64,000 nt of DNA from Chryseolinea soli (GTDB lineage: Bacteria; Bacteroidota; Bacteroidia; Cytophagales; Cyclobacteriaceae). The stretch lies in assembly GCF_003589925.1 (NCBI RefSeq), contig NZ_CP032382.1, forward strand, positions 5,704,001-5,768,000. The letters run 5' to 3'. Below, piece after piece: positions 16,735-26,121 of the stretch. The position numbers were made by a program, and so were the translations under genes. Each line of letters opens with the position of its first letter. Positions within the stretch are counted from its first letter, which is position 1. The notes below the pieces were generated by a model. It did not search any database. It was not told where the DNA came from and saw only the letters and a program-made list of their open reading frames with translations.

Positions 16735-18366
16735 TTATTTGTATTGGTATAGTTTTAACTTTTGGATTCCAAAATTGCCCACCTCGAATCGCAGGTGTCT
16801 GCCCTGGTGACTTTGGTCGCCGTTCATAACTCGTGCGGGTGTCCACCGCTCATGGTCGAACGTTCCTTCTTCGATGGTTAGAATGCCGGCTTCGCCTTGA
16901 TCGGGGTGAGTAGATGAAAAACTAATGACGACGCCTGTTCCGGCAACGATGAATTCGCCGGGAGCCGTTTCGATCACCAGGCAGCCGGTTTGAGGCCATG
17001 CATCTTCTTTTGCTTTGGGCGACCATCCCAGTGTGTAGTCATGTTTGATGGTGAAAGTGTAAGCGCCAAAGACGAGGGTGTCGGCTGCGGAATTCTTGTC
17101 GAGCAATGCACCATCCATTGTATTCTTGCCGGCTTGAGCACTGATCAATGAAGTAAGCTGCGACAATACGCGATAGCTTTTTCCCAAGGGCTCGTCCTGG
17201 GGTGCAGTGGTTGACTCGATCGAGAAAGGGGAGAAGCCGAGGGCGTGATAATGGCCGATAGCATAAAACGCTTTTGCGGCCACGGAAGGCTCGAAGCGTA
17301 TTTCAGGAATAAACAAAGGATTGTCTTCTCTTGTATAACGATCATTCCACAATTTAAAATCGGGATTGTAAAAATCCGGCGAGAGAAAGTCGATGGCGGG
17401 GGCGCCGGCTTTCCAAATGTCGATGATGTGTGGCAGAGGGCCACCGCTGGGGTAGTCGCCCGGGAGTGCATTCGGCCTGTTCAACGCGGCGTTGACAAAC
17501 ATGGGCAATGGGTAAATTTTCTTGCCGGCTTCCGTAACCTGATTCGTGAAAACGGCAAAATGCCAGGCGATAAACATTTCATCGGTGGCCAATCTTTTTC
17601 CAAAGAGCTGCTCCCAGGTTCCCTGCGTTTTAAGCCCTTCTTTTTCCCATGCACCCAGGACACTTTTAGACAAGGTGTTCTTGTGTTGCTTTAAATATCG
17701 AACGAGTTGCTGCGGCACGGGCTGTTGAAAAGCCTTTGTCGCTTCCGGATGATAGTCGCGGGCGCTGGGGAGCATACCGATTTCGTTCTCCACCTGGATC
17801 ATGATCACGGTCTGATACGCTTCATCTTTTGCTTTGATATGTTTGAGCAACGCACTGAAAGCGTTTATATCCGCCTGAAGATTGTTGTTGCTGAAGGGTG
17901 TGAGTATTTCCTGGGGCTTGCCATTTTTGTCGCGGGCGCGTGGGAACGTCTGGTAATCTTTTTTCACCCACGCAGGCACATAACAGGACATGCTGTTTTT
18001 CCAACTTCCAAACCACAGCAAGATCAGTTTCAGGTCATGTTCCCGGGCGCTGTCGATGAGGCTGTCGAGTAGGGTGAAGGTGTAGTGGCCTTTCTCCGGT
18101 TCGATCAACTCCCAGTACACCGGCGTCAGCACCGTGTTGCAATTCATGTCTTTCAACTTTTTCCAGACGGGCCGCATATAACCCAAATCCGAGGCGCTCG
18201 AATTTCCGAGCTCACCTCCCAACACCAGGAAGGGTTTGTCTTCGACGATCAGTTGTGTGGCCTTGCCTTGCTTTCGGAGCGATGGTATCGAATTGAATTT
18301 CTTTTGCGCCACGGCCGGGCTGGCTGCCATGATAAACGCGAGGAAGATGAAGGGTTGAAGTCTCAT
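16735..18366 (-). CDS. Exported GH35-like beta-galactosidase with DUF5597 domain
   Basis: 543-residue enzyme with a signal peptide (MRLQPFIFLAFIMAASPAVA). The GH35/GH42-like TIM barrel shows GGELGNSSASDLGYMRPVW near the start, VLTPVYWELIEPEKG, LWFGSWKNSMSCYVPAW, MIQVENEIG (Glu as likely acid/base) and LFIPEIRFE (Glu as likely nucleophile). The C-terminal 150 residues match the beta-sandwich appended to this group (DUF5597). Likely periplasmic cleavage of terminal beta-galactosides or related sugars; the exact linkage is unknown. Its neighbours are unrelated enzymes rather than a sugar-uptake pair. Confidence 0.87.
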   Translation of the reverse strand: MRLQPFIFLAFIMAASPAVAQKKFNSIPSLRKQGKATQLIVEDKPFLVLGGELGNSSASDLGYMRPVWKKLKDMNCNTVLTPVYWELIEPEKGHYTFTLLDSLIDSAREHDLKLILLWFGSWKNSMSCYVPAWVKKDYQTFPRARDKNGKPQEILTPFSNNNLQADINAFSALLKHIKAKDEAYQTVIMIQVENEIGMLPSARDYHPEATKAFQQPVPQQLVRYLKQHKNTLSKSVLGAWEKEGLKTQGTWEQLFGKRLATDEMFIAWHFAVFTNQVTEAGKKIYPLPMFVNAALNRPNALPGDYPSGGPLPHIIDIWKAGAPAIDFLSPDFYNPDFKLWNDRYTREDNPLFIPEIRFEPSVAAKAFYAIGHYHALGFSPFSIESTTAPQDEPLGKSYRVLSQLTSLISAQAGKNTMDGALLDKNSAADTLVFGAYTFTIKHDYTLGWSPKAKEDAWPQTGCLVIETAPGEFIVAGTGVVISFSSTHPDQGEAGILTIEEGTFDHERWTPARVMNGDQSHQGRHLRFEVGNFGIQKLKLYQYK

Positions 18367-18457
18367 AGGTTAAGGGATGCGGAATGGCCCGTTCTCAATA
18401 ACGGTTTGACGCGCTATGGGTTAAGAGGCTAATGTAATAAATGTCCGCGGGAAAATG

Positions 18458-18886
18458 CTATCGGTTTCGCTCCATTCTCAACGCCAACGGCGAATCCTGG
18501 ATATGGAAATAATAATAACCGTTTGTGCTCCTCACGTTGATGATCATCAGGTCGTCGTCGAGCGATCCCACAAAGACCATCCGTTCTTTGGCTTTGATGT
18601 GCCACATTTTGTTGTTCATGGATTCGAGCTCTTTGAACTCGGTTGGTGCGCTGGCGGGCAGACGAACCAGGAAGAGACCGTTGGGCTGAAAAATAAATTG
18701 GGAGCCAATGAGACCCCGTTTTGTTTTTTCAACCGTTGTCATTTCTTCCGGCGTTTGTTCGATCGGCTCCGTGAAAGCGACCTCCCGGCAGGTCCAGGTG
18801 CCGATGATTTGTTCGCGGTTAAACGTTTGCCCGCTCGCCAGCGAACGGCAAGCCAGGCACAACAGGAGGATCAGAATTCTTTTCAT
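18458..18886 (-). CDS. Exported lipocalin-like protein
   Basis: 142-residue protein starting MKRILILLLCLACRSLASGQ, a clear signal peptide. The frame is open further upstream, but the leading part has no signal. The mature part starts IIGTWTCREVAF and continues with short beta strands (GSQFIFQPNGLFLVRL, MWHIKAKERMVFVG, YYYFHIQDSPLALRM), the pattern of small Bacteroidota lipocalin-like domains. Ligand and role are unknown. It stands alone, 91 bases upstream of the glycosidase start in the direction of transcription. Confidence 0.65.
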   Translation of the reverse strand: MKRILILLLCLACRSLASGQTFNREQIIGTWTCREVAFTEPIEQTPEEMTTVEKTKRGLIGSQFIFQPNGLFLVRLPASAPTEFKELESMNNKMWHIKAKERMVFVGSLDDDLMIINVRSTNGYYYFHIQDSPLALRMERNR

Positions 18887-19111
18887 GCGGCGAGGGACCT
18901 TTGAGCGGCATAGGTGAGGATAACGAATGAATTTGTCAAAAATTATTCGATGAACTGCCGTGGCAGGAAAGGGTTGCTCAGCGTGCTCCGGAACGTGCAC
19001 GTCAAATCGCCGCCAGGCATTGAGCATACGGACGTAACGCCGTGTTCAAATCAGTGCCTCTGTAATGCCCCTCCAAGATCGACCATGGTCGCATGTATAG
19101 GTAATCCCGGG

Positions 19112-20725
19112 TTAGGGATTACAATTATACCGAATGGCCGCTTCCAGGATTTGTTTTGCAATCTCGAGCTCCTTTTTTGTTCTCGGTGAATAGATCATGA
19201 TGTAGCCCGGTGCAAGCTCGCGACCGGGGGCAAAGACCTGGCCGGCCAGTCCGTGTAGTTCACCCCATCCGCTTTCGATGACCACTTTGGCGTCGGAGGG
19301 ACTTAGGATCATGTGCATGGATCCGTCGGACGGATGAACGTGGGCAATCTCGGCGTGGGTGATAGGCATCAGCGTGTGATTGCCCGTGAGACTATCTTTA
19401 ACAAACAAGGCATCGTTATGTTTTTCGAAGAAGCTGCGCTTATAGGTCAGCCGCTCCGGTTGATGGATGGCAGCGCTTTCTATCCATTTGCGCTCCTCGT
19501 TTCTGGTCACGGTGTCATTGTGCTGATCGGTCTGCCGATGAGGGATGGCAAACGGCGCAATGGTCGGTCTCGGGCCTTTTCGCTTGGGGAGTCGTTTCAA
19601 TGTGCTGACATCGCCGGCCTTTCCAATATGCCTTTCCAAATTTGCGACGTCGAATGGGTTCTTCATGTTTTTGCCAAGTCTTTTAACGGTTTGATATCCG
19701 TCAAATGTATGCGGAAGACCTCCTACGCCAAGCGCTACCCAGGCCTGATAATCTTTGTAGGCGTCGTCGCCCAAATAGTATTGAATGGGCGAAACCAAAG
19801 TTTGCTTTTGCGATCCGAGGTTCTCAATTCCCAACTCGACGACATCGCCCGGTTTGAGATACAATGGCGGCTTTTGACCCAAACCCACTCCGGACGGCGT
19901 CCCGGTAGCGATGACATCTCCCGGCAGCAAGGTCATAAACTTGCTCACTTCACTCAGTAACCGCTCGACGTTGAAGATCATGTCGGCGGTGTTGGCCTGT
20001 TGCATTTTCTTGCCATTAACCGATAGCCAAAGCGAAAGATGATTCGGATCACCGGACTGTGCCGGCGTAACCAGATAGGGCCCGAGAGGAGCAAACGTAT
20101 CGGCGCTTTTCCCCTTGTCCCACTGACCACCGGGACGCTCAAGCTGCCACTCCCTTTCGCTATAATCGTTGATGATGGTGAAGCCCGCGATGTAGCGCAT
20201 CGCACTGTCTGCCGGAACATAAGAAGCTCTCTTCCCCACAACAATGGCCAGCTCAACCTCATAGTCCATCTTCACCGAATTTCGCGGTATGATCACATTG
20301 TCGTATGGCCCCGTCATGGCCGTCGACGCCTTCATGAAAATGACCGGCTCGGCCGGAGCCGTTCCGCCGCCTTCGCGAACGTGTTCACGATAATTGAGAC
20401 CAATCGCCACGATTTTAGAAGGACGCGCGACGCAAGAAGCGATCCGCGATCGGTCGGGCACTTTAGCGCACTGTGATCGATTGGCATTGAACCACTTTTC
20501 CAGGCGGGCTATCCCATTCGTAGCAAAAAAATTCTCCGTATAGTCTTCCCCAAATGCCGACACATCAAAATGAATCCCATCGGCCGTTACTATCCCCGGT
20601 TTCTCGCTACCGACATCTCCGAATCTGAAAAGCTTGATGGTTGCCATTTGCTGTGCCGTTAACGGGAGACACGACAAGGCTATCGCAAAAGCGAAAAGCA
20701 AACTCGTTTTATGATGAAGGGACAT
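19112..20725 (-). CDS. Exported fumarylacetoacetate-hydrolase-family protein fused to a DUF5519-like (luciferase-family) domain
   Basis: 537 residues in three parts. The signal peptide is MSLHHKTSLLFAFAIALSC ... TAQ. The FAH domain (about 30-315) has an N-terminal lobe starting MATIKLFRFGDVG, then KIVAIGLNYREHVREG, MDYEVELAIVVGKRA (metal-binding Glu pair), FTIINDYSEREWQ (metal Asp) and GDVIATGTPSGVG. A further 220 residues follow, with GLPHTFDGY, LPKRKGPRPT and HAEIAHVHPSDGSMHM then GWGELHGLAG, which match the DUF5519 luciferase-like family. FAH enzymes hydrolyse C-C bonds in beta-diketo acids or decarboxylate, normally in the cytoplasm. Export and the C-terminal fusion are both unusual. The region 19030-19110 is empty. 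Confidence 0.82.
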   Translation of the reverse strand: MSLHHKTSLLFAFAIALSCLPLTAQQMATIKLFRFGDVGSEKPGIVTADGIHFDVSAFGEDYTENFFATNGIARLEKWFNANRSQCAKVPDRSRIASCVARPSKIVAIGLNYREHVREGGGTAPAEPVIFMKASTAMTGPYDNVIIPRNSVKMDYEVELAIVVGKRASYVPADSAMRYIAGFTIINDYSEREWQLERPGGQWDKGKSADTFAPLGPYLVTPAQSGDPNHLSLWLSVNGKKMQQANTADMIFNVERLLSEVSKFMTLLPGDVIATGTPSGVGLGQKPPLYLKPGDVVELGIENLGSQKQTLVSPIQYYLGDDAYKDYQAWVALGVGGLPHTFDGYQTVKRLGKNMKNPFDVANLERHIGKAGDVSTLKRLPKRKGPRPTIAPFAIPHRQTDQHNDTVTRNEERKWIESAAIHQPERLTYKRSFFEKHNDALFVKDSLTGNHTLMPITHAEIAHVHPSDGSMHMILSPSDAKVVIESGWGELHGLAGQVFAPGRELAPGYIMIYSPRTKKELEIAKQILEAAIRYNCNP

Positions 20726-21257
20726 AGGGCGTGTTTTTTTACTAATGTCGCTGTTGGGAGCCTTAACAACTAGTACTCGCACCATCATTTTCTTGGCTTC
20801 ACCCATACGCTCCTGGCACTGTAGATTGGTATGGGTTATTCAGACTGGGAGGCTTTGCATCGGGCCTAGGACGAGTACCGAGAGTTCTTAAGATCATCGA
20901 ATACCCGGCAGATACCTGGGATATGTCCGGGACATCTCGGAGATGTGTCTGAGATGTCTTTTTGAATAGCCGGTTGCGACAATAAGCTAATCTTCACATG
21001 TAATGCATTAAAATGCCGGAAAGATCTCTTGTCATACGAGGATTATTGTTTTCCGGTGTGTTTCAATACATGCCAATGCCTCGCCAATTGTACCTATGAT
21101 CGATTCGTTGTCCGTTGGATTTTGTACAAACGATCGGTCATCATACATCCTTATGTCAGGGAGGTTTTTCAGTGTTTTATAATCCCTTGCTTTGTCTTCC
21201 TTTGCCGCAGAGCTTATGGGGTGTCTGCCCTGAACATGGCGACTTAAAATGGATGGT
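20726..21257. other. Gene-poor spacer with an orphan terminator
   Basis: About 530 bases without a convincing coding region. Short frames on both strands (for example 21029-21247) have Cys-rich, atypical composition. The only structure seen is the hairpin at 20931-20963. Confidence 0.5.
20931..20963 (+). terminator. Rho-independent terminator-like hairpin without an upstream gene
   Basis: GACATCTC (20931-20938) pairs with GAGATGTC (20951-20958) around a 12-base loop and is followed by TTTTT. On the plus strand no gene precedes it before the minus-strand FAH gene, so it may end a small RNA. Confidence 0.5.
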
Positions 21258-22016
21258 ATGGCAAGACAAAGTGGGATCATAAAACTGAAAGGGGGCGTCG
21301 GTGACCTTTCTTTCTACAAATCAGTCGATGGATTTGTAGTGCGACGGAAGGGTGGGCCGGACGGTTACCGGATAAAAAATGCGCCTCAATTTGCACGGAC
21401 GCGTGAGAACAACTCCGAGTTCGCGAGGGCATCGCGCGCAGGGAAGTTGTTGCGGTCGGCGTTCCAGGCCTTGTTGAGAAACAGCGCCGACGGACGTATG
21501 ACGAGCCGGCTTACGCAGTTGATGCTGAAGGCGATCAAGGACGATCGTGTTGGTGAGCGTGGGCAGCGCGGCCTCACGGATGAGACGACCATGCTCGTGA
21601 AAGGTTTTGAGTTCAATATAAACGCGCCGGTAGATCGAATATTCCGGATGCCATTCATTTCAGGTATTGACAGGGTTGCAGGAAAATTGACGGTGACCTT
21701 TCCGCAGTTTGTTCCGGCGGAGGCGCTTGTGCTACCGGGTGCTTCGCATTGCCGGCTCGTGGTGGGCGGGGCGGAGATCGATTTTTGCGAGATGCGGTTC
21801 GTGGCCGGTGTTTCAAAAAGCGTGGATGTGGATTTGGCGGCGCCGAAACAGGGCCCCTTTGTCCTGAATGTTGACGTCACAGCGGGAAGTTTGCTTCCGA
21901 TGTTTTTAGTTTTTGGGGTGACGTTTTTGCAGGAGGTGAATGGCCAACTGTATCCTTTGCAGAACGGAGGCAGCAGTGGGCTGAGGGTGATAAACGTAGA
22001 TGCTGTTGTAGGCTGA
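21258..22016 (+). CDS. Conserved Bacteroidota hypothetical protein (MARQSGIIKLKG-type)
   Basis: 252-residue protein starting MARQSGIIKLKGGVGDLSFY. The N-terminal half is basic and helical (NAPQFARTRENNSEFARASR, LLRSAFQALLRNSADGRMTS). The second half is beta-rich (GFEFNINAPVDRIF, GKLTVTFPQFVPAEALVLP, VDVTAGSLLPMFLVFGV). I recognise the N-terminal pattern from uncharacterised proteins common in Cytophagales genomes, but no function or named domain is known to me. There is no signal peptide. The protein could assemble or bind DNA, but this is a guess. An ATG at 21249 would add three residues. Confidence 0.6.
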   Translation: MARQSGIIKLKGGVGDLSFYKSVDGFVVRRKGGPDGYRIKNAPQFARTRENNSEFARASRAGKLLRSAFQALLRNSADGRMTSRLTQLMLKAIKDDRVGERGQRGLTDETTMLVKGFEFNINAPVDRIFRMPFISGIDRVAGKLTVTFPQFVPAEALVLPGASHCRLVVGGAEIDFCEMRFVAGVSKSVDVDLAAPKQGPFVLNVDVTAGSLLPMFLVFGVTFLQEVNGQLYPLQNGGSSGLRVINVDAVVG

Positions 22017-22426
22017 GGCGTGAAGGAAGTGTGTAGGCTTAGAGAGCAAGCCACTACTCAAAAATCCCACTCCAATAGTAAATATCAACCTGAGGATTTG
22101 ATTCTTTTATCTCCTTAATGAATTACTTCAGCACTTTCTTTGGAATTGGATTTTTAGCCAGGTCCACCGGATTTGTTTTAGTGGTGTTTTGGAGACGCTG
22201 ATAAAATATTTTTCAGACATGAAACAGACTTAAAGAAAATTTCATACGTTTGATATGCACGCACGTTAGCAGGAAGATTTTGTGTGAAAGATTAGCGCTG
22301 CATTGAATTTTGTTAGGTTTTATCGGAGTGAAGCTCAGTAGCTTTCACTGCCACTTTGTAAGTATAACTTCAAAAAAAGAACATAGGAGCCCTCTAGTCG
22401 TCGAACAACAGTTTACTATTTAACTT
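22017..22426. other. Spacer upstream of the Rhs locus
   Basis: 410 AT-rich bases with no gene. A perfect TAnnTTTG (TACGTTTG, 22245-22252) occurs 175 bases before the Rhs start, without a TTTG at the proper distance. The rest shows nothing recognisable. Confidence 0.4.
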
Positions 22427-25400
22427 ATGAAACACATTGCATATGGTGCGATAGCCATGCTATTGGCTATGGTGTGCCCGGCCTTTGCCCAATCCCAGCA
22501 GGAGATTGTAAATCGCTTAATACCGCATCCGTTCCCGCCGTCTCCCAACGTGGCGGCTCTGGGCAAGTTTGGCGACTACCGTGCAAGTAATTACAATGGG
22601 TTGCCCGATATATCGATTCCCCTTTATGAAATAAAAAACGGTTCGCTTTCCCTACCGATTACGTTGAGTTATCACGCATCCGGCATTAAGCCTACGGATG
22701 TTGCTAGTTGGGTGGGAACAGGGTGGGGAATTTCTGCAGGCGGCCAGATCTCAGCCAGTGTCCAGGGCAAAACTGATAGTGAACATTACACTACACACCC
22801 GCTCAATCCAAATCCCACAGTATGTCAGAATTTCTACTATCTGAACCGTGCAAATAAAGGTGTGATCGACACGGAAGCGGACATTTACATGTATTCTTAT
22901 CCGGGCGGGCGAATGGGCAAGGTTATGTTTCTAAATACTGGCACTTGGGTAAGCGAAAGCGCCACTTCCCCCAACACACTGGAGCCCTACTTAGTACCTT
23001 ATGCACCAATCTCCCTGAAAATGGTGAATGCCTATAAATTTGAAATCACCGACGAAAACGGTGTTCTCTATCGATACGGGATAGACGAAAATGGCAATAA
23101 TGTCACCGAGGGCACAACCACCTATGTTGGTGGTCAGCAATTTCAAGCAACCACAGCCTTTCACATGACCGAGATGATCGCTCCGAATTCAAAAGACAAA
23201 ATCTCGTTTGCTTATCAACCTGTTGGCACTTCTCATAGCCACGACATTTCATACACGTATGTGGTAACGGACCTTTGCAACTCTAAGGACGTGGCAGTGA
23301 ATAGAATACCATGTCCGATTGATAACCCTATTCCACAATTGACGAACATCGATAGTGATGTCAATCAATTAGGGGTCTCTACCATCACCTTTAAGACTGG
23401 TATGGTGAAGTTTTATCTGGGAGAGACCCGTAAAGACGTAAGCAATGGCTTGAACACAGTGCAAAGCCCACTGAAATCCCTGGATCATATTGATGTCTTC
23501 AACTTAGTCGACGGAAGCTATGTATTACTAAAAACCATCCGGTTTGAATATAATTATTTTACAGACGCTGCTGGTGCCAAGGCTGCGTTGAAATTGGATG
23601 CGGTTTATATTCAGGACAGTGGTGGCAAGGTAATTCAACGGTACAAGTTTGGATATAAAACAACAACCTTCTCATGGACCGCGGGGGCCACGGCATCGTT
23701 GAACGCACGAGATTTGTGGGGATATTACAACGGCGCAACCCAGAATACAGACCTTGTCATGCCACGCCAGCTTATCGTACAGCGGGTTTTTAGCGGCGGG
23801 ACGCCGGAAACTGTAAACATTGGCCATGCAGTCAACAGGACTTCAAACGAATTGCTCAAGCAGGAAGGCGTATTGAACCGAATCGATTTTCCGACGGGCG
23901 GTTATACGACTTTTGAATATGAGTCCAATAAATACGCAGAAGCGGGAACGCCTGTTTTAGCCGGTGGATTGCGGATAAAAAAGATCACAAGCTCTGACGG
24001 TGCTTCGGCATTCCCGATCGTCAAAACCTATCGTTATGGCATTGCTGAAGACGGCATTGGTTACGCCAACTTCAATCCGGTTCGATTCAATTACAATGCC
24101 GAACAACAATACTTGCAATGGGGCTATGCCCTTGAGCCTGGCATTCAATACAGGATTCAAACCTTTCAGTCGGGAACGGCATATGCGGCCGATCCATTTG
24201 ATTCGTCACCGGTTGGATATGATTATGTAACGGAGTATACCGAAAATAATAGCGCGCAGCGGTTGGGGTACACACGCTATCACTATGAAAATGTCCAAAA
24301 CTATGTAGACCAGGTTGTGATGATGTCATCGAAGTCGTACAACAACAGTGTTGGCTGGCAGCGTGGACAATTATCGGGTAAAGTTGTCGCTGACAGCCTG
24401 GGCAAAGTTGTGTCGTCAATGACAACCGACTATGCTCTTTTTCATACGACCACGGACCGATATGTTAGCTTGGCGGTTCACGATTACATACCGCCGCTGG
24501 ATTTGATCAGCAGGGACCCTGCCCTCCAATTCGCTTATTGCTACAACGAGGTTGGAGAGGCAGTCAGCCCGGATAAGTTCAAATTTGCCAAGTTCACCCA
24601 GAGCAGTGGTGCCAAATTGCCGATCACGCAAACGGAATATGTGTACGATAAAAATGATGCAACGAAATTTGTCAAAACCATAACAAACCTCACTTACGAC
24701 CCCAATAATCTGCAGGTGACCAAAAGCGTGGCCACACATAGCAACGGCTATGAGCAACGGGTGACCGAGAACATCTACCCATTCCAGATGGCTGCTGTCA
24801 ACGAATCGGCAACCTCAGGCAATGCCAAAGGCGTGAGCATGATGAAACGCAAGCATATGATTAGTCAGCCCTTAGAGACGATCACCTACTTGCAGAAATC
24901 GGACAATAGCAACCAGCGGATCGTTTCGGCACAGGCAACCACCTTCCGTCAGAACGATTCGGATACCAGCTTTGTGGTGGCGGATAAAATTTATGTGTGG
25001 GAGTCGGAAGTGGACGTGCCCAGAACAAGCTACCAACCGGTTACGATAAATGCCGCCAAAAATGGCGTGACATTGGATCCGAATCAAAAACTTCGCGCCA
25101 GCTTTCTCAGCTATGACAATAACGGCAACGTTCAGTTTGTGCAGAAGGCCAACGATATGCCGGTCTCTTACCTGTATGGTTATAATAAATCGCTGCCCGT
25201 TGCTCAAGTGCTGAACGCTCAAAACACGTACTATACAACGGTGCAGTCCAATGTTCAAACCAGGACGAGCCTGGCGATAAGCCCGAATAGTAACAATTCG
25301 AACACCGTTACTCAAAGCTATGACATAAATGTGGCCTACGCCGGGACGGTCTACCTGAAGCTCAGCGTCAACGGCGCCGCCGTCGGCTATACAACCCGCA

Positions 25401-26074
25401 TGAGTTATAACGGGATCACAGGCGACAACGACATCGTTCTTGCCAAGAACGGTTGCAGCCTTACCGTGGTGACCATGAACAATGTGGCCCCGGGTCATTA
25501 CACGGTCACCGTGACCCTGACGGCATCGCCGGATGGCACCGGTGCTGGCGTTGCCCCTCCGAATGTAGGGGCTTGCGGCGTGATCGATTATCCTACTTAT
25601 ACGACGGTGACCACGCCACATGGTGTGGCCGAATTTGTTTACGAATCTTTTGAGGAGACAAGTGCCGCCAACATCGTGAACAACGTGGCTGTAGCTCACA
25701 GTGGCAACAAATACCTGAACACCGACTATACTGCCAACTGGACAAAGCCCAATGCGCGTGATTACTGGATCGACTATTGGTACCTGGACACAGACAGCAA
25801 GTGGAAGTATCTTCAAAAGACCTACACGGGAAGCTCTTCCTCCAGCATGTTCCTCACAGAAGGCAGCGCTATCGACGACGTGCGCATCTATCCAAAAGAT
25901 GCCCAGATGACGACGTATACTTACATCCCCAACACGGGCACCACTTCGGTGATGGACCCTAACGGAAAAATGCTCTTCTATGAATATGATACGTTCGGCC
26001 GCCTCAAGCTAACGCGCGATACCAACCTCAACATCCTGAAGACCTACGACTACTATTACAAGATACAGCCGTGA
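22427..26074 (+). CDS. Large exported YD/Rhs-type repeat protein (first gene of the Rhs pair)
   Basis: 1215 residues with a signal peptide (MKHIAYGAIAMLLAMVCPAFA). The N-terminal part has the SpvB/TcB-like start seen in Bacteroidota Rhs partners: LGKFGDYRASNYNGLPDISI, LPITLSYHASGIKPTDVASW, VGTGWGISAGGQIS. A long beta-rich body follows with Rhs-like units (DFPTGGYTTFEYESNKYAE, MTTDYALFHTTTDRYVS, SYDNNGNVQFVQKANDM). A threonine-rich insertion at about 950-1100 and a final YEYDTFGRLKLTRDTNLN unit close it. There is no toxin tip. It probably forms part of the shell that carries the second protein. The second gene begins 47 bases after its stop. Confidence 0.83.
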   Translation: MKHIAYGAIAMLLAMVCPAFAQSQQEIVNRLIPHPFPPSPNVAALGKFGDYRASNYNGLPDISIPLYEIKNGSLSLPITLSYHASGIKPTDVASWVGTGWGISAGGQISASVQGKTDSEHYTTHPLNPNPTVCQNFYYLNRANKGVIDTEADIYMYSYPGGRMGKVMFLNTGTWVSESATSPNTLEPYLVPYAPISLKMVNAYKFEITDENGVLYRYGIDENGNNVTEGTTTYVGGQQFQATTAFHMTEMIAPNSKDKISFAYQPVGTSHSHDISYTYVVTDLCNSKDVAVNRIPCPIDNPIPQLTNIDSDVNQLGVSTITFKTGMVKFYLGETRKDVSNGLNTVQSPLKSLDHIDVFNLVDGSYVLLKTIRFEYNYFTDAAGAKAALKLDAVYIQDSGGKVIQRYKFGYKTTTFSWTAGATASLNARDLWGYYNGATQNTDLVMPRQLIVQRVFSGGTPETVNIGHAVNRTSNELLKQEGVLNRIDFPTGGYTTFEYESNKYAEAGTPVLAGGLRIKKITSSDGASAFPIVKTYRYGIAEDGIGYANFNPVRFNYNAEQQYLQWGYALEPGIQYRIQTFQSGTAYAADPFDSSPVGYDYVTEYTENNSAQRLGYTRYHYENVQNYVDQVVMMSSKSYNNSVGWQRGQLSGKVVADSLGKVVSSMTTDYALFHTTTDRYVSLAVHDYIPPLDLISRDPALQFAYCYNEVGEAVSPDKFKFAKFTQSSGAKLPITQTEYVYDKNDATKFVKTITNLTYDPNNLQVTKSVATHSNGYEQRVTENIYPFQMAAVNESATSGNAKGVSMMKRKHMISQPLETITYLQKSDNSNQRIVSAQATTFRQNDSDTSFVVADKIYVWESEVDVPRTSYQPVTINAAKNGVTLDPNQKLRASFLSYDNNGNVQFVQKANDMPVSYLYGYNKSLPVAQVLNAQNTYYTTVQSNVQTRTSLAISPNSNNSNTVTQSYDINVAYAGTVYLKLSVNGAAVGYTTRMSYNGITGDNDIVLAKNGCSLTVVTMNNVAPGHYTVTVTLTASPDGTGAGVAPPNVGACGVIDYPTYTTVTTPHGVAEFVYESFEETSAANIVNNVAVAHSGNKYLNTDYTANWTKPNARDYWIDYWYLDTDSKWKYLQKTYTGSSSSSMFLTEGSAIDDVRIYPKDAQMTTYTYIPNTGTTSVMDPNGKMLFYEYDTFGRLKLTRDTNLNILKTYDYYYKIQP

Positions 26075-26121
26075 TCCCGTCGTACCTTAAATCTCCCCCT
26101 GAAGACCTATCCGTTAAGAAT

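Noticed and set aside
21029..21247. 72-codon Cys-rich plus-strand open frame
   Set aside because: Unusual composition, no supporting context, and another frame of similar length lies on the opposite strand.
24872..25816. 314-codon minus-strand open frame inside the first Rhs gene
   Set aside because: Composition rich in His, Val and Gly, no domain, fully inside a better-supported gene.
26071..26121. GTG start of the second Rhs gene overlapping the previous stop
   Set aside because: The ATG at 26122 directly opens a good signal peptide; the GTG start would place 17 residues in front of it.
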